64,000 bases of DNA from Prionace glauca (Eukaryota > Chordata > Chondrichthyes > Carcharhiniformes > Carcharhinidae): positions 37,457,609 through 37,521,608 of the forward strand of contig CM075760.1 in NCBI GenBank assembly GCA_037974335.1. Reading direction: 5' to 3'. Positions 43,120 to 55,000 of this stretch are shown here, one piece after another. The notes under the pieces are model-generated. The model had not been told where the DNA came from. It saw only the letters and a list, made by a program, of their open reading frames with translations, and ran no database searches. Numbering within the stretch: the stretch's first letter is position 1; each line of letters starts with the position of its first letter. Made by a program: the position numbers and the translations under genes.

Positions 43120-44560
43120 TCCTCCTGCTCAGCCTCGGAGGTGAGTGGGGTTCAGCAGACCGGAGCTCGCCTCTTCCACCATGAGCGTTGTGGCCCGAGT
43201 TCCCTTTATCGGGAGACAATGTGGCCGAGAGGCTAATCCCGCCCTGTCCATTTCAGACTCCCAGTTTCTCACTGGTGGAGATGGAGAGCAGGAGCCGGAG
43301 CATCTGGAATTCTGAAAGTATCTGAAAGTTCGGGGTGTGCGGGGAATTGATTTTCCCTGCATGTCTTGGTGTTTCACGGTTTGTAGATGTTTGAAACATT
43401 CCCATAGGATGGTATCTCCCAAGCGGACTTGATAGGAATCTGGCCTTGTTCCTGACCTGAACGTGTCTCATAACCAGCGTATCCATTGCCATGATTCTTA
43501 ACTAATAGCCTAACAACTGCCTTTAACAGCCTGTCCCAGTTGATGGAAACGGCTCTGGGTGTCAGCTCCCACCCTCGGAAAATTAGACTTTGGGAAGAGT
43601 GATCATGAGGAACTCTGCTTGGGCTATTCCATTTGTTGAAGAGGGGAGGGGAGTGGTGATTGGGGGGATGTTGTCCTGTAATTGAAGAGCAATCTGGATA
43701 ATTTGGTGTCAAAGGAGGCAGTGGGATAGTTTTTTGAACCTCTTTTTACTGTTTGGGCCGCTCTTTCTGCCAGACCGTTGGATGATGGGGAATATGGGCA
43801 CTGTCCTAACGTGTCAAATTCTGTTCAATTTGTTGCAATGCACAAAGTCCTGGCAGTTGAAGTGTGGTCCATGTTCAGAAACCAACGCCTTTGGGATCCC
43901 GGGTGTCAAGAAAGAGGAGTGAAGTTTCTCCACTCTTGTCCTTGTGTTTGATGAACTCACTCTCTGTATGGCCATCCATTGTGAATCAGCATCTCCCATT
44001 ATCAGGATCATAGACCCCATGAATGGTCCGGCACTGACCATGTGCAGCCACGTCTACGGCCGTCCCAGCCATTCCCAAGTGTGAAGAGTAGTGACTGGTG
44101 ACATTCGTCCCTTGTTGACATTGCCAACACTGACCCACGATCAAATACCTGTATTCATACCTGGCCACAGACGCGGCAATTTGCAGGTTATTAAGTTTGT
44201 CACTCCTGGGTGGCCACGAGAACCGCGAAGATGGGATGGTGAACCTTGGCTCAGGATGACTGTCTTGAACCCCATCGGCGTGTGCCATCTTCCACAGTCA
44301 ACTGTCCTCTGCCACTCCAATATGGGCACAATTCAGGCTGTAACGGCCTTTTGGTTTCCCCCATCAGCGCTCGCTGCTTCAGTTTATTCAGGACTGGGTA
44401 ATTTTGTATCCAAAGCCAAATATTATTGGCTGCCACTAGGAGAGTTTTGAAAAAGTTCATGATTGCCATCACTTACACTGGGGATGTGACCAGTGTCTGT
44501 TAATTGTAGCCAACTCAAGGCATCTTCCTTTGCAAATCTGATGCCTAGTTGCCCATGTTC
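43120..44560 (-). mobile_element. old Gypsy-like LTR retroelement fossil (pol fragment)
   Basis: The minus strand shows short recognisable pieces of a Metaviridae-type pol in the expected order: the end of an RNase H-like region, an integrase zinc-binding region and part of the integrase core. No LTRs, gag or envelope are seen. It is broken in many places and clearly old. The outer limits are uncertain, especially the 43120-43700 part. Confidence 0.55.
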
Positions 44561-44617
44561 AGAGGGTAGTGAAGTGTCAACCACATTGCTGTGGCCCTTT
44601 CCTGGGACATTGATAAG

Positions 44618-44831
44618 CACAGTAAAAAGTCTGACAACACCAGGTTTAAGTCCAACTGATTTATTTGATAGTTAATTCACTAGCTTTCGAGGTTACCCTC
44701 TTTGTCAGGTGAATGGAGAGTTCTGGTGGCGAACATTCACCTGACGAAGAGGGTAACCTCGAAAGCTAGTGAATTTACTATCAAATAAATCGGTTGGACT
44801 TAAACCTGGTGTTGTCAGACTTTTTACTGTG
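44618..44831. repeat. near-perfect inverted repeat (97-bp arms, 20-bp loop)
   Basis: The left arm 44618-44714 is the reverse complement of the right arm 44735-44831 with about three mismatches. The loop (44715-44734) is GGAGAGTTCTGGTGGCGAAC. The right arm reads ATTCACCTGACGAAGAGGGT, CTCGAAAGCTAGTGAA, AAATAAATCGGTTGGACTTA and CTGGTGTTGTCAGACTTTTT. The same 3'-end block occurs singly at 63705-63835, so the structure is two copies of a dispersed repeat end joined head to head. Confidence 0.95.
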
Positions 44832-44889
44832 TCTACCCCAGTCCAACGCCAGCATATCCACATCATGACATTAATAAACCAGGTGGGTC

Positions 44890-45060
44890 TTTCTGAAAAT
44901 GGACAATGTTTTTATGGTCACTAATGAATTCTAAACTCCAGATATATTTACTCAAATTCCACCATCTGCGGTGACGTGATCGGAATCCGTGTGCCCAGAA
45001 CATTAGCTGAGTTCTTGCATTAATACTCAAGTGATAAAACCTACAGTCCATCACATCCAC
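44890..45060 (-). mobile_element. type-2 SINE remnant
   Basis: On the plus strand: TTTACTCAAATTCCACCATC, TGCGGTGACGTGATCGGAAT, CCAGAACATTAGCTGAGTTC and ATTAATACTCAAGTGATAAA. This is the inverse of the tRNA-like head and body. Confidence 0.55.
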
Positions 45061-45199
45061 ACCTGAGTGTACACATCCTGAATTCCGGTAACCCAGACAC
45101 ACCATACTATGCATGTCTGCCGGGCTCCCGGATTGGACAGCATTAACTGCCTCAATCAGGGAGCTCATATTCCAAAGCTCCACCTGATGGTTACCGTTG

Positions 45200-45935
45200 A
45201 AGTCCTTAGATAAATCTCTCTACCTCTCTCTATGTTTCTTGTGGCTCTCTCTCTGTCACTCTTTCTCTATGTCTCTCTGTGCCTCTGTCTCTCTCGATGT
45301 TTCACTCTGTCTTTTGCTGTCTCTCCGCCTCTCCCCCACTCTCCCTCTGTCTCTTCTGCACCCCCCCCCAGTGTCACTCTCCTACTCCCACTCCCTGTCC
45401 CTCTTTAATTTATTTGTCTCTCTGCCCCCCCCCCCCCCCCACCCACCTCACTCTGACTTTTACTCTTGCTTTGTCCATTGTGCTTTTTCAGTCCCACTCT
45501 TTCCCATTCACTCCTGCTCTGTGTCTCGATATCTCTGTTTCTATCTGTCTCTGGCTATTTCCTTCTGCATCACTTTTTGCCTCCCGTTCCCCCACCCCCC
45601 TTGTCTCCCTCTCCCTCTCGTGTTACAAACTCCAATCTGTCTTCCTCTATCTCCCTTTCTCATTCCCTGTATATCTCTCTCGCCATTTTCCTCATTATTT
45701 CTGTCTTTCTCATTCCCTGTTTATCTCCCTCGCCATTTTCCTCACTATTTCTGTCTTTCACATTCTGTGAGGCTCTGTCTTTGTCTCTCTTCTATCTCAT
45801 TGTTTCCTGTACCTGTTAGAAACTCTTTGAAATTCTTTGCTCTGCAAGTCTTCGTGCCTTTCCCTCTCTTTGCCAGTCTCTGTCTAATAATCTCACTGTT
45901 GCTAACATTATCCTCTCTATCTATCTGTCAGTCTT
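45200..45935. repeat. CT-rich low-complexity / minisatellite tract
   Basis: CTCTCTCTGTCTC-type repeats with C runs (14-15 C at about 45426-45440). 45660-45770 holds a 60-bp duplication (TCTCATTCCCTGTATATCTC...CCATTTTCCTCATTATTTC). The long open frames here are compositional. Confidence 0.85.
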
Positions 45936-46008
45936 TCTATCTCTGTGAGGCTGTTTGGTGATTTACAGTTTGAATGCCCAATAGGAAGAGTCAGAGGTCT
46001 TGTTGTTG

Positions 46009-46916
46009 TCATTTCCTCTCAGGCTGTATTGAGTGGAAAATTACAGTAAGGGGATATTTCAGTACATTTTTTAGCTGCTGCCTGAACTGAGTTTGTGTCA
46101 CAGCGTAAATAGCAGTATTTGTACAGCAACTTGTGAGTTGCAGCATGAAGCCCAATTCCATAACATAAAATTCTAATCTAATTTTAAACCCCAAATCATA
46201 CATGCGATTCCATGCTGAATAAACCATGAATATTGACCATAAGATAATGAAATTGGCTGAGATAACAAATAGGAAAATGATGGATTTCCTTCGACTCTCC
46301 AACTCTGGGTCTCTTGGATTCTCACCGCTGCGGTGAGCCCGGAGTCTCCTGCGGGCTCTGTTGCTCACTAAAATGTGTCTGACGGTGAGAGCATTGAGCA
46401 ACAGAATCAGGACGAATGGGGCACACGGGTTTAGAATGTAATGGAGGAACTCGATTGTTCCCCAGACCAGAGAGTACATAACATCATATGTGAAGTGACA
46501 AAACCAGGGGAGGTTCTGCAGCCAATATGTATTTAATAACATAAAATACCAGATAATGTTCTTTAAACAGCTCAGCACTGTCACTGTTCCCAGAACCACA
46601 GACGCCGATTTCTCAGTACAATATTTACTTCTCAGCTTGGGACAACAAATGGCCACAAATCGATCAAAGGTGAAAGTGACGGTGAACCAGACAGAACAGT
46701 CAGTGGCTCCATAAAGCAGGACAGCGTGGATGTTACACACGGGGAACGAGTGTAGGAAATTAAAGTGTTGCCAATAAACAATGGGAATGTGTCTCAATAT
46801 CAGGTCGAGGATAATGACCAGCAGATCCCCCACTGACATGGCCACCAGGTAACGAGTGACACACTTGGACAGACCACAGTTTCTGCTCGTCAGTGTCACA
46901 ATTGTGATTATGTTCA
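46009..46916 (-). CDS. GPR139-like class A G-protein-coupled receptor, exon 2
   Basis: Large terminal exon, about 302 residues, starting after an acceptor (CTTCCTGACAG|TGAACATAAT) with phase matching exon 1 at 50118. It encodes the rest of TM1 (NIITIVTLTSRNCGLSKC), TM2 (RYLVAMSVGDLLVIILDLIL), TM3 with DRF in place of DRY (FTFDRFVAICC), TM4-TM5 (FVLILLLNALTVRHIL), a basic third loop (RARRRLRAHRSGENPRD), TM6 and TM7 (SCCTNTAIYAVTQTQFR, in place of NPxxY). These match the GPR139/GPR142-type receptors expanded in sharks, which couple to G proteins at the plasma membrane; the ligand here is unknown. The frame is open upstream to ATG 46974, but that stretch lies before the acceptor, so it is intron. 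No break seen. Confidence 0.92.
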
Positions 46917-46984
46917 CTGTCAGGAAGGAAATACAGAATAAAATTAGATATGATTCAATGGAAGGAATTGCCATTTAGACTTAC

Positions 46985-47213
46985 GATGGTTTTTTTTAAA
47001 AAAGTCCATTATCACAACAATTGGAATACATTTTTTAAGCCAGTACGTCTTTCGGAGTGTGAGGGGAAAGTAAAGCATCTGGAGTAAACCTGTACAGACA
47101 CAGAGAGAATGTACAAACTCAACACAGACAATGACCCAAAACTGGAACTGAACCAAGGTTTCTGATGCTGTGAGTCAGCAGTACTAACCACTATGCCACT
47201 GTACTTCTCCTTA
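46985..47213 (-). mobile_element. SINE type 1 head fragment in the receptor intron
   Basis: On the plus strand: AGAGAATGTACAAACTCAAC, TGGAACTGAACCAAGG and CAGTACTAACCACTATGCCACTG, the inverse tRNA-like head. It directly abuts the CR1-C tail at 47214. Confidence 0.65.
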
Positions 47214-48425
47214 AGAACATAAGAACATAAGAAATAGGAGCAGGAGTAGGTCATCTAGCCCTTCGAGCCTGGTCCGACATTCAATAAGATCATGTTTGAT
47301 CTGTCGTGGCTCAGTTCCACCTTCCCGCCCTCTCCCCATAACCCTTAATCCCTTCTCTTGTCAAAAGCCCATCAACCCGCTTCTTAAAAATATTTAGCGA
47401 GGCAGCCTCCACCACTTCAATGGGCAGAGAATTCCAGAGATTCACCACCCTTTGAGTGAAGAAGTTCCTCCTCAACTCTGTCCTAAACCGCCTCCCCTTT
47501 ATCTTGAGGCTGTGCCCCCTAGTCCTACTGTCTTTTTTGAGCGGGAAGGGTCTCTCCACCTCTATCCTATCCATCCCATTCATCATCTTATACGTCTCAA
47601 TGAGATCTCCCCTCATTCTTCTAAACTCTAACGAGTACAAGCCTAGTTTATTCAGCCTCTCCTCATAGCTCAACCCCCTCAACTTCGGTATCAGCCTAGT
47701 AAACCTCCTCTGCACTCCCTCCAGGGCCAAAATATCCTTGTGCAGGTGCGGCGCCCAAAACTGCACACAGTACTCTAGCTGCGGCCTCACCAATGCCCTA
47801 TACAGCTGCAGCAAGACCTCCCTACTTTTATATTCAATTCCCCTCGCTATGAAGGCCAGCATCCCATTCGCCTTCCTGACCACCTGCTGCGCCTGCAAGC
47901 TGGGTTTTTGCGACTCATGCACAAGGACCCCGAGGTCCCTCTGCACCATCGCCTGCTGCAGTTTTTCGCCACGTAAGTAATAGTCCTTCCTACCATTCCT
48001 GCTACCAAAGTGGATCACCTCACACTTGCCAACATTAAATTCCATTTGCCATTTCCTGGCCCATTCGCCCAGCCTATCTAGATCCTTCTGCAGACTCTCC
48101 ACACCCTCCGCACAATTTGCCTTTCCCCCAATCTTGGTGTCATCAGCAAATCTCGACACCCTACACTCGGTTCCCTCCTGCAGATCATCTATATAAATGG
48201 TAAATAGCTGAGGCCCCAGCACCGACCCCTGGGGCACCCCACTACTCACCAACCGCCAATCCGAATAGCACCCATTGACCCCCACTGTCTGCCTCCTATT
48301 TGACAACCAATCCTCTATCCACGCTAACACCCTGCCCCCAATTCCATGTCCCCTGACCTTCTGCAATAACCTCTTGTGAGGTACCTTGTCAAACGCCTTC
48401 TGAAAATCCAGAAAATCCTTGGTAG
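47214..48425 (-). mobile_element. 5'-truncated CR1 LINE, subfamily C, longest copy of the subfamily here
   Basis: Minus-strand open frame of 351 residues, uninterrupted, from MQKVRGHGIGGRVLAWIEDW to the end of ORF2. It contains the RT core SGVPQGSVLGPQLF and FADDTKIGG. A further upstream piece (KDFLDFQKAFDKVP, 48366-48416) leads to the truncation point near 48425. The 3' end has the C-type stem and three repeats ending TTCTTATG. It sits inside the GPR139-like intron, in the same strand sense as the gene. Confidence 0.93.
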
Positions 48426-49070
48426 TGACACAACGTTAACATTTGGGAAAGAGCTTTCCAGGGAGTTCTCAACGTTATCCCTCACTCAGCTACAGGTAAA
48501 TATCCCCTCTGCCTGTGAAGGATTTGGAGGGTAAGAAGGATGAGGCAGTAAACCCTAACAGAAGATGCGGAGTGGAGTCCTGTAGGTGGTAATCTGTTGT
48601 CTCTCAGACAGCTCACTGACAACTCCCGCAACAGAGCTGGTACCAAACAGTGTTGGTTTGACCCTTTCCTCTGGACAATACTAACAGTTGGCAGAGGGAG
48701 ATCCTGATGCCCTGAAGCACAGAATCTCTATTAGATTTACATCTCCATGAGTCCTCTCATGGCAGGAATGTTGTCAATATATGCACCAGGTAAAAACTCA
48801 AACAAAGGCCAGTAGCAAAGGAAAAGCCAAGCAAGCTGCCTAATGACTCTCATCCTGTGACTCCGACATCCAATATTATGAAATGCATGAAAAGGTTAGT
48901 CATGGCATGAATCAGTTCCGGCTTCCCAGATTTCCTGGATCCACTACAGTTCACTACATCCACAACAGGTCCAAAATCCCATCTCTCTGACATTACAGTC
49001 AACCCTGTAACACCGACTCATGTTTATCAACGACAGCTCAGCCATTAACACCATTATTCCTATGCATGTG
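48426..49070. other. receptor intron sequence; short LINE RT trace at its end
   Basis: 49014-49062 reads GACTCATGTTTATCAACGAC, AGCTCAGCCATTAACACCAT and TATTCCTA, resembling the catalytic FxDxSSAFNTI block of an L2-type reverse transcriptase. Otherwise unassigned. Confidence 0.4.
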
Positions 49071-49095
49071 TCTGTGTGTGTGTGTGTGTCTGCGT

Positions 49096-49127
<32 letters not shown>

Positions 49128-49150
49128 CTGTGTGTGTGTGTGTCTGTGTG
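49071..49150. repeat. (TG)n microsatellite
   Basis: TGTGTGTGTG runs broken by TCTG and TCTGCG, about 80 bases, in the receptor intron. Confidence 0.9.
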
Positions 49151-49319
49151 AGCACCAGAGTACCTGATGAGTGCTCCTAAGTGTGTGTTATTCCGGAGGC
49201 TTACAACAATTTTGGCTTCTGAATTTGTGTGTGAGTGGGAGTAAGTGTCTAAATCGGATTGCTTCTATCAGTAAATGTTTCTATTAATACATGTATGTTT
49301 GTGTTTCTGTGACTCCAGG

Positions 49320-49625
49320 AATGTTTGTGGTGGTACAGGGGACAGTGTTGTTGCCTCAGCACTAGGCTCCCTGGTTCAATTTAAGGCTTGGTTACTGAGT
49401 GTGCAGAATCTATTCGTTCTCACTGTGTCTGCGTGGGTTTCCTCCAGGTGCTCCGGTTTCCCCCAAAAATCTGAAAGTTGTGATGGTTTGATGCATTGGC
49501 CGTGCTAAAAACTCCCTCAGTGTACCTGAACAGGCGCCGGAGCGTGGCAACTCTGGGATTTTTATAGCAACTTCATTGCAATGTTAATGTTTGCAGACTT
49601 GTGACATTGATGAATGAATTTCAAT
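49320..49625 (+). mobile_element. tRNA-derived SINE, type 1b
   Basis: The head is GTGGTGGTACAGGGGACAGTG with a weak B box (CTGGTTCAATTTAAGG). The body has GTGGGTTTCCTCCAGGTGCTC. The 3' half is of the 1b type: CTCAGTGTACCTGAACAGGC, AACTTCATTGCAATGTTAATG and GACTTGTGACATTGATGAAT. Same structure as 30345-30650. Confidence 0.75.
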
Positions 49626-50117
49626 ACGAAACATGTTTTCTCTTGAGATCCTGCTGTCCAAACAAGATCAATAAAATGCATTCTGCAGCGTGGTGACTGG
49701 GTGGGCAATTGGCAGTGAGCTGGCGTTACATGTAGATGGTAAAAAACGATTCTGCTCTATATTTTTCTCACAAAGGATTAGTGTTAGGTCACATGTCTAT
49801 GGATAGTCACAACACACAGAAGACACCCTAGCCCATAGGCCCTGAGACAATTGTCAGCGGCTGAAAGAATTAATAACTGGATATAGGGATTCAACAGAAA
49901 CAATATGAGCAGCAAACCCAGTACAGTAAATGACAAGGAAATCAATACAGTTAAACAGCCTTTCTAGAATTAGGAACTGGGGACAGAACTTTACAGCCTC
50001 ACTTTTCCGAAAACTGCAAAATCCTACCCGTGTTCAAGAGACCTTCCCATGCTCTGACCCCTGCCTGCTCCGATTCCAGTGGCAGTCGGACTGGTACAAT
50101 TCCAGACAGGGACTTAC

Positions 50118-50202
50118 CCGGAACTCCAATAATCGCCAAGATGGGATAGTAAACGAACTGAATCACCTTCAGTAGACTTTCAATCCGAACAGCTGATGGC
50201 AT
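50118..50202 (-). CDS. GPR139-like receptor, exon 1
   Basis: The minus strand encodes MPSAVRIESLLKVIQFVYYP then ILAIIGVP, the extracellular N-terminus and first half of TM1 of GPR139-like receptors. It ends at a donor (GTTCCGG|GTAAGTC, 50112-50118); joining to 46916 gives a seamless IIGVP-VNIITIV, the family consensus around this junction. The start is uncertain: ATG 50202 is the family-like choice, 50256 (MPEGIHYW) and further upstream ATGs are in the same open frame, which extends to 50517. That upstream frame contains an imperfect three-fold repeat of DQNLGTMTQNVPT type. Confidence 0.85.
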
Positions 50203-50689
50203 CCTCCAATTATCTAAGGTAAACAAATAAATCCAATAGTGTATTCCCTCGGGCATGGATGGAAACTTCCAATCCATTGTTCCCAGATTCCGATCAATTG
50301 TTGGAACATTCTGGGTCATTGTCCCCAGATTCTGATCCACTGTTGGAACATTCTGGGCCATTGCTCCCAGATTCTGATCTCTCCTCTCGCTCCCTCTGTC
50401 TCCACAGCCGCTGATTGCTGTTAGTGTTGGAGTTGTCTCTCCCGCTGACTCAATGGGACAACACATTGAACGGAATCCCTTATTATTCGAAGGGGGAAAT
50501 CCCTCCAGGCACACCAATCAGATCCATGGAGACTCACATCAATTACAGTCACTAAACAAACAGCTTCACCTCACCCTGTTCAATCCAACACTTTTTTACA
50601 CGCAAAGAAGAGAATTTACAGCCTAGATGAGGTGTTGAGGTTCAGGGAAGTATTGGAAGTTGGAAATAATGGAGAGGCAGACATGAGTT

Positions 50690-50815
50690 GTGGGGGTCTG
50701 GAACGCGCTAGCGAGTAGGGTGGTGGAGGCAGGAACGTTGGACTCGTTTAAGATGCAGTTAGATAGGCACATGAGTGAAACGAGAATGGAGGGATATGGT
50801 AGGGTCTATTAAATA
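50690..50815 (+). mobile_element. CR1-like 3' coding remnant
   Basis: GGTCTGGAACGCGCTAGCGA, GGTGGTGGAGGCAGGAACGT and TCGTTTAAGATGCAGTTAGA are equivalent to WN.L...VVEA..L..F+, the last residues of a CR1 ORF2. No intact tail. Confidence 0.6.
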
Positions 50816-52020
50816 GGGTTAAACCTCGGGAGACACCGGAAAGGCAGGCTGTAAGATTAATATTTTTGTCTTTATTCCACAGGTGGAGGTCCATCTCGTG
50901 TCCAGGAGGTCCTAGTGGGGCAGCAAAAATAATACACTGGGCACTATGAAAGGTAGCGACACACTGAACCCTGATGCTTTAAAAGCAAACCCTCTGTGTC
51001 ATTCGAGTGTGAGATTACTATTTCTTCCAGTGTTGTGCGAACAATGGTCACAATGCTGTGGTCTCCCCTACTGGGTGTAGTCATTTGTAAATATTAGAGA
51101 GATTCTGAACTGTCGAGGCATTAGGATCTCTCTCTGCCAACTGCTGGTAGTGTCCAGGGGAAAGGGTGAAACCAGCACTGTTTGGTAGCAGCTCTGCTGC
51201 AGGGCTTGTCAGTAGCTATCTGAAAGGTGACAGATTACTGCCTACAGGACTCCACTCCGAATTTTCTGTCAGAGTTACCCCCACAGCCTTCTCACACTCC
51301 AAATCCCCCACAAGGTAGAAAGACTATTTACCTAGAGTTGGTGAGGGTCAATTTTGAGGGCCCCCGAAAACTCTTTCCAAAATGTATCCCATTTTGTACC
51401 AACCATGGAGCATCATAGTAGCACAGTGGTGTTAGTGCGACTGGGTGAAACGACCATTACGGACTCAGGGTGTAGTTCAATAACGGCACAGCTTTATTTT
51501 ATTTTCCATCGACGGAGGTGCAGTCAGGACATACAATCGGACTGTCCCGAAAGCATACTAAACACCCACCGTATCGGGCTACAGTTATACCCGATCTTCG
51601 GTATAGTATGCGATTCAAATGCTAATACTTTATTTACAGTATTTGACTTCAGCCATCCTGTTTCAATGTTTTCGAGTGCTGGGGCAATTGTTTTAAGTGT
51701 GTGTTAATCGTTTTTGTCTGATTGTTTATTAATGGTCTAGAATGTCTGAGGCTTGAACCAGAAGGTGTGTCATTGCTCTCAAAAGAATTTTGAGGGGCCA
51801 GGGGGTTTCCTTTACTATGCTAATTTTAGGTGTCTCCATGGGTTGTTTGACTGTTTTAGAAGTGCTGATTTTGATGGGGTGTTGGATGTGTTTTATTAAA
51901 TTTAGTTCCTGTAGGTACCATCCTGTCCAGCTTCCCTTGTGTGCTCGCCCTCATTTGCATTCTAAAAGCATGCTCTTGCCTGCTAATCTGTATCTGTTAC
52001 TTTGTGATTTTTAGTGGAGA
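50816..52020. other. no gene recognised
   Basis: Mixed-composition sequence. It includes a T-rich stretch followed by TTATTCCACAG|GTGGAGG near 50873-50890 that looks like a splice acceptor, but no exon can be supported. Short open frames only. Confidence 0.35.
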
Positions 52021-55000
52021 GGCTCTGAGTGTGAGGGGGAGAGACACAGATACAGAGAGAGAGAGAGACAGATACAGAGAGAGAGACACACACAGATACA
52101 GAGAGAGAGAGACATACACAGATACAGAGAGAGAGACACACACACAGATACAGAGAGAGAGACACACAGATACAGAGAGAGAGACACACACACAGATACA
52201 GAGAGAGAGAGAGCCAGAGAGATACAGATACAGAAAGAAAGTGAGAGAGACACACTGATACAGAGAGAGAGACACACACAGATACACAGAGAGACAGAGA
52301 CACACAGATACAGAGAGAGAAAGACACACAGAGATACACAGAGAGAGACACACACAGATACAGAGAGAGAGAGAGAGACACAGATACAGAGAGAGAGAGA
52401 GACACAGAGATACAGAGAGAGAGAGAGCAAGAGAGATACAGATACAGAAAGAGAGAGAGAGAAAACACACAAATACAGAGAGAGAGAGACAGATACAGAG
52501 AGAGAGAGAGAGAAACACAGATACAGAGAGAGAGACACACACAGATACAGAGAAACAGACACACAGATACAGAGAGAGAGACACAGATACAGAGAGAGAG
52601 AGACACACAGTTACAGAGAGAGAGAGACACACACAGATCAAGAGAAAGAGAGACACGCAGATACAGAGAGAGAGTGACACAGATACAGAGAGAGACAGAC
52701 AGAGAGAGAGACAGATACAGAGAGAGAGAGAGACACACAGATACAGAGACACAGAGAGACACAGATACAGAGAGAGAGAGAGATACAGATACAGAGAGAG
52801 AGACACACACACAGATAAAGAGAGAGAGTGAGATACAGATAGAGAGAGAGACACAGATACAGAGAGAGAGAGATACACAGATACAGAGAGAGAGAGAGAG
52901 AAACACAGATACAGAGAGAGACACACACACAGATACAGAGAGAGAGACACACACAGATACAGAGAGAGAGACACACACAGATACAGAGAGAGAGTCAGAC
53001 ACACAGATACAGAGAGAGAGAGAGACAGATACAGAGAGAGACACACACAGATACACAGAGAGACACACAGATACAGAGAGAGAGAGACAGATACAGAGAG
53101 AGACACACACAGAGATACAGAGAGAGAGAGCCACACAGGTACAGAGAGAGGGACACACACACACAGATACAGAGAGAGAGAGAGAGAGACAGATACACAG
53201 AGAGAGAGAGACAAACAGATACAGAGAGAGACACAGTTACAGAGAGAGAGAGAGAAACACAGATACAGAGAGAGAGACACACACAGATACAGAGAAACAG
53301 ACACACAGTTACAGAAAGAGAGGCACACAGATACAGAGAGAGAGAGAGACAGATACAGAGAGAGACACACACACAGATACAGAGAGAGAGAGACACACAC
53401 AGATACAGAGAGAGAGACAGAGCCAGAGAGATACAGATACAGAAAGAGAGTGAGAGAGACACACTGATACAGAGAGAGAGACACACACAGATACAGAGAG
53501 AGAGAGACACACACAGTTACAGAGAGAGAAAGACACACACAGATACACAGAGAGAGACACACACAGATACAGAGAGTGAGAGACACACAGATACAGAGAG
53601 AGAGAGACACACAGAGATACATAGAGAGAGAGAGCGAGAGAGATACAGATACAGAGACAGAGAGAGAGAGACAGATACAGAGACAGAGAGAGACAAACAG
53701 ATACAGAGAGAGAGAGAGACACAGATACAGAGAGAGAGAGAGAAACACAGATACAGAGAGACAGACACACACAGATACAGAGAAACAGACACACAGTTAC
53801 AGAGAGAGAGACACACAGATACAGAGAGAGAGAGAGACACACAGATACAGAGAGAGAGAGACAGATACAGAGAGAGAGACACACACAGATACACAGAGAG
53901 ACACACAGATACAGAGAGAGAGAGACAGATACAGAGAGAGACACACACAGAGATACAGAGAGAGAGAGCCACACAGATACAGAGAGAGGGACACACACAC
54001 ACAGATACAGAGAGAGAGAGAGAGAGACAGATACACAGAGAGAGAGAGACAAACAGATACAGAGAGAGACACAGTTACAGAGAGAGAGAGAGAAACACAG
54101 ATACAGAGAGAGAGACACACACAGATACAGAGAAACAGACACACAGTTACAGAAAGAGAGACACACAGATACAGAGAGAGAGAGAGACAGATACAGAGAG
54201 AGACACACACACAGATACAGAGAGAGAGAGACACACACAGATACAGAGAGAGAGACAGAGCCAGAGAGATACAGATACAGAAAGAGAGTGAGAGAGACAC
54301 ACTGATACAGAGAGAGAGAGACACACACAGATACAGAGAGAGAGAGACACACACAGTTACAGAGAGAGAAAGACACACACAGATACACAGAGAGAGACAC
54401 ACACAGATACAGAGAGTGAGAGACACACAGATACAGAGAGAGAGAGACACACAGAGATACATAGAGAGAGAGAGCGAGAGAGATACAGATACAGAGACAG
54501 AGAGAGAGAGACAGATACAGAGAGAGAGAGAGACAAACAGATACAGAGAGAGAGAGAGACACAGATACAGAGAGAGAGAGAGAAACACAGATACAGAGAG
54601 ACAGACACACACAGATACAGAGAAACAGACACACAGTTACAGAGAGAGAGACACACAGATACAGAGAGAGAGAGAGACACACAGATACAGAGAGAGAGAG
54701 ACAGATACAGAGAGAGACACACACACAGATACAGAGAGAGAGACACACACACAGATACAGAGAGAGAGACACACACACAGATACAAGAGAAAGAGAGACA
54801 TACAGATACAGAGAGAGACACACACAGATACAGAGAGAGAGAGAGACACAGAGAGAGAGACAGATACAGAGAGAGAGAGAGAGAGACACACAGATACAGA
54901 GAAAGAGAGAGACACACACAGATACAGAGAGAGAGAGATACAGATACAGAGAGAGAGACACACACACAGATACAGAGAGAGAGAGATACAGATACAGAGA

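Noticed and set aside
45197-45961. 254-codon Ser/Leu/Pro-rich open frame
   Set aside because: It lies wholly in CT-rich low-complexity DNA and has overlapping open frames in the other phases.
46917-46974. ATG at 46974 as the receptor start
   Set aside because: The stretch before 46916 ends in a good acceptor and lacks the first half of TM1, which is supplied by exon 1 at 50118.
50873-50890. Splice-acceptor-like sequence TTATTCCACAG|GTGGAGG
   Set aside because: No supported coding exon follows, and no partner donor or family match.
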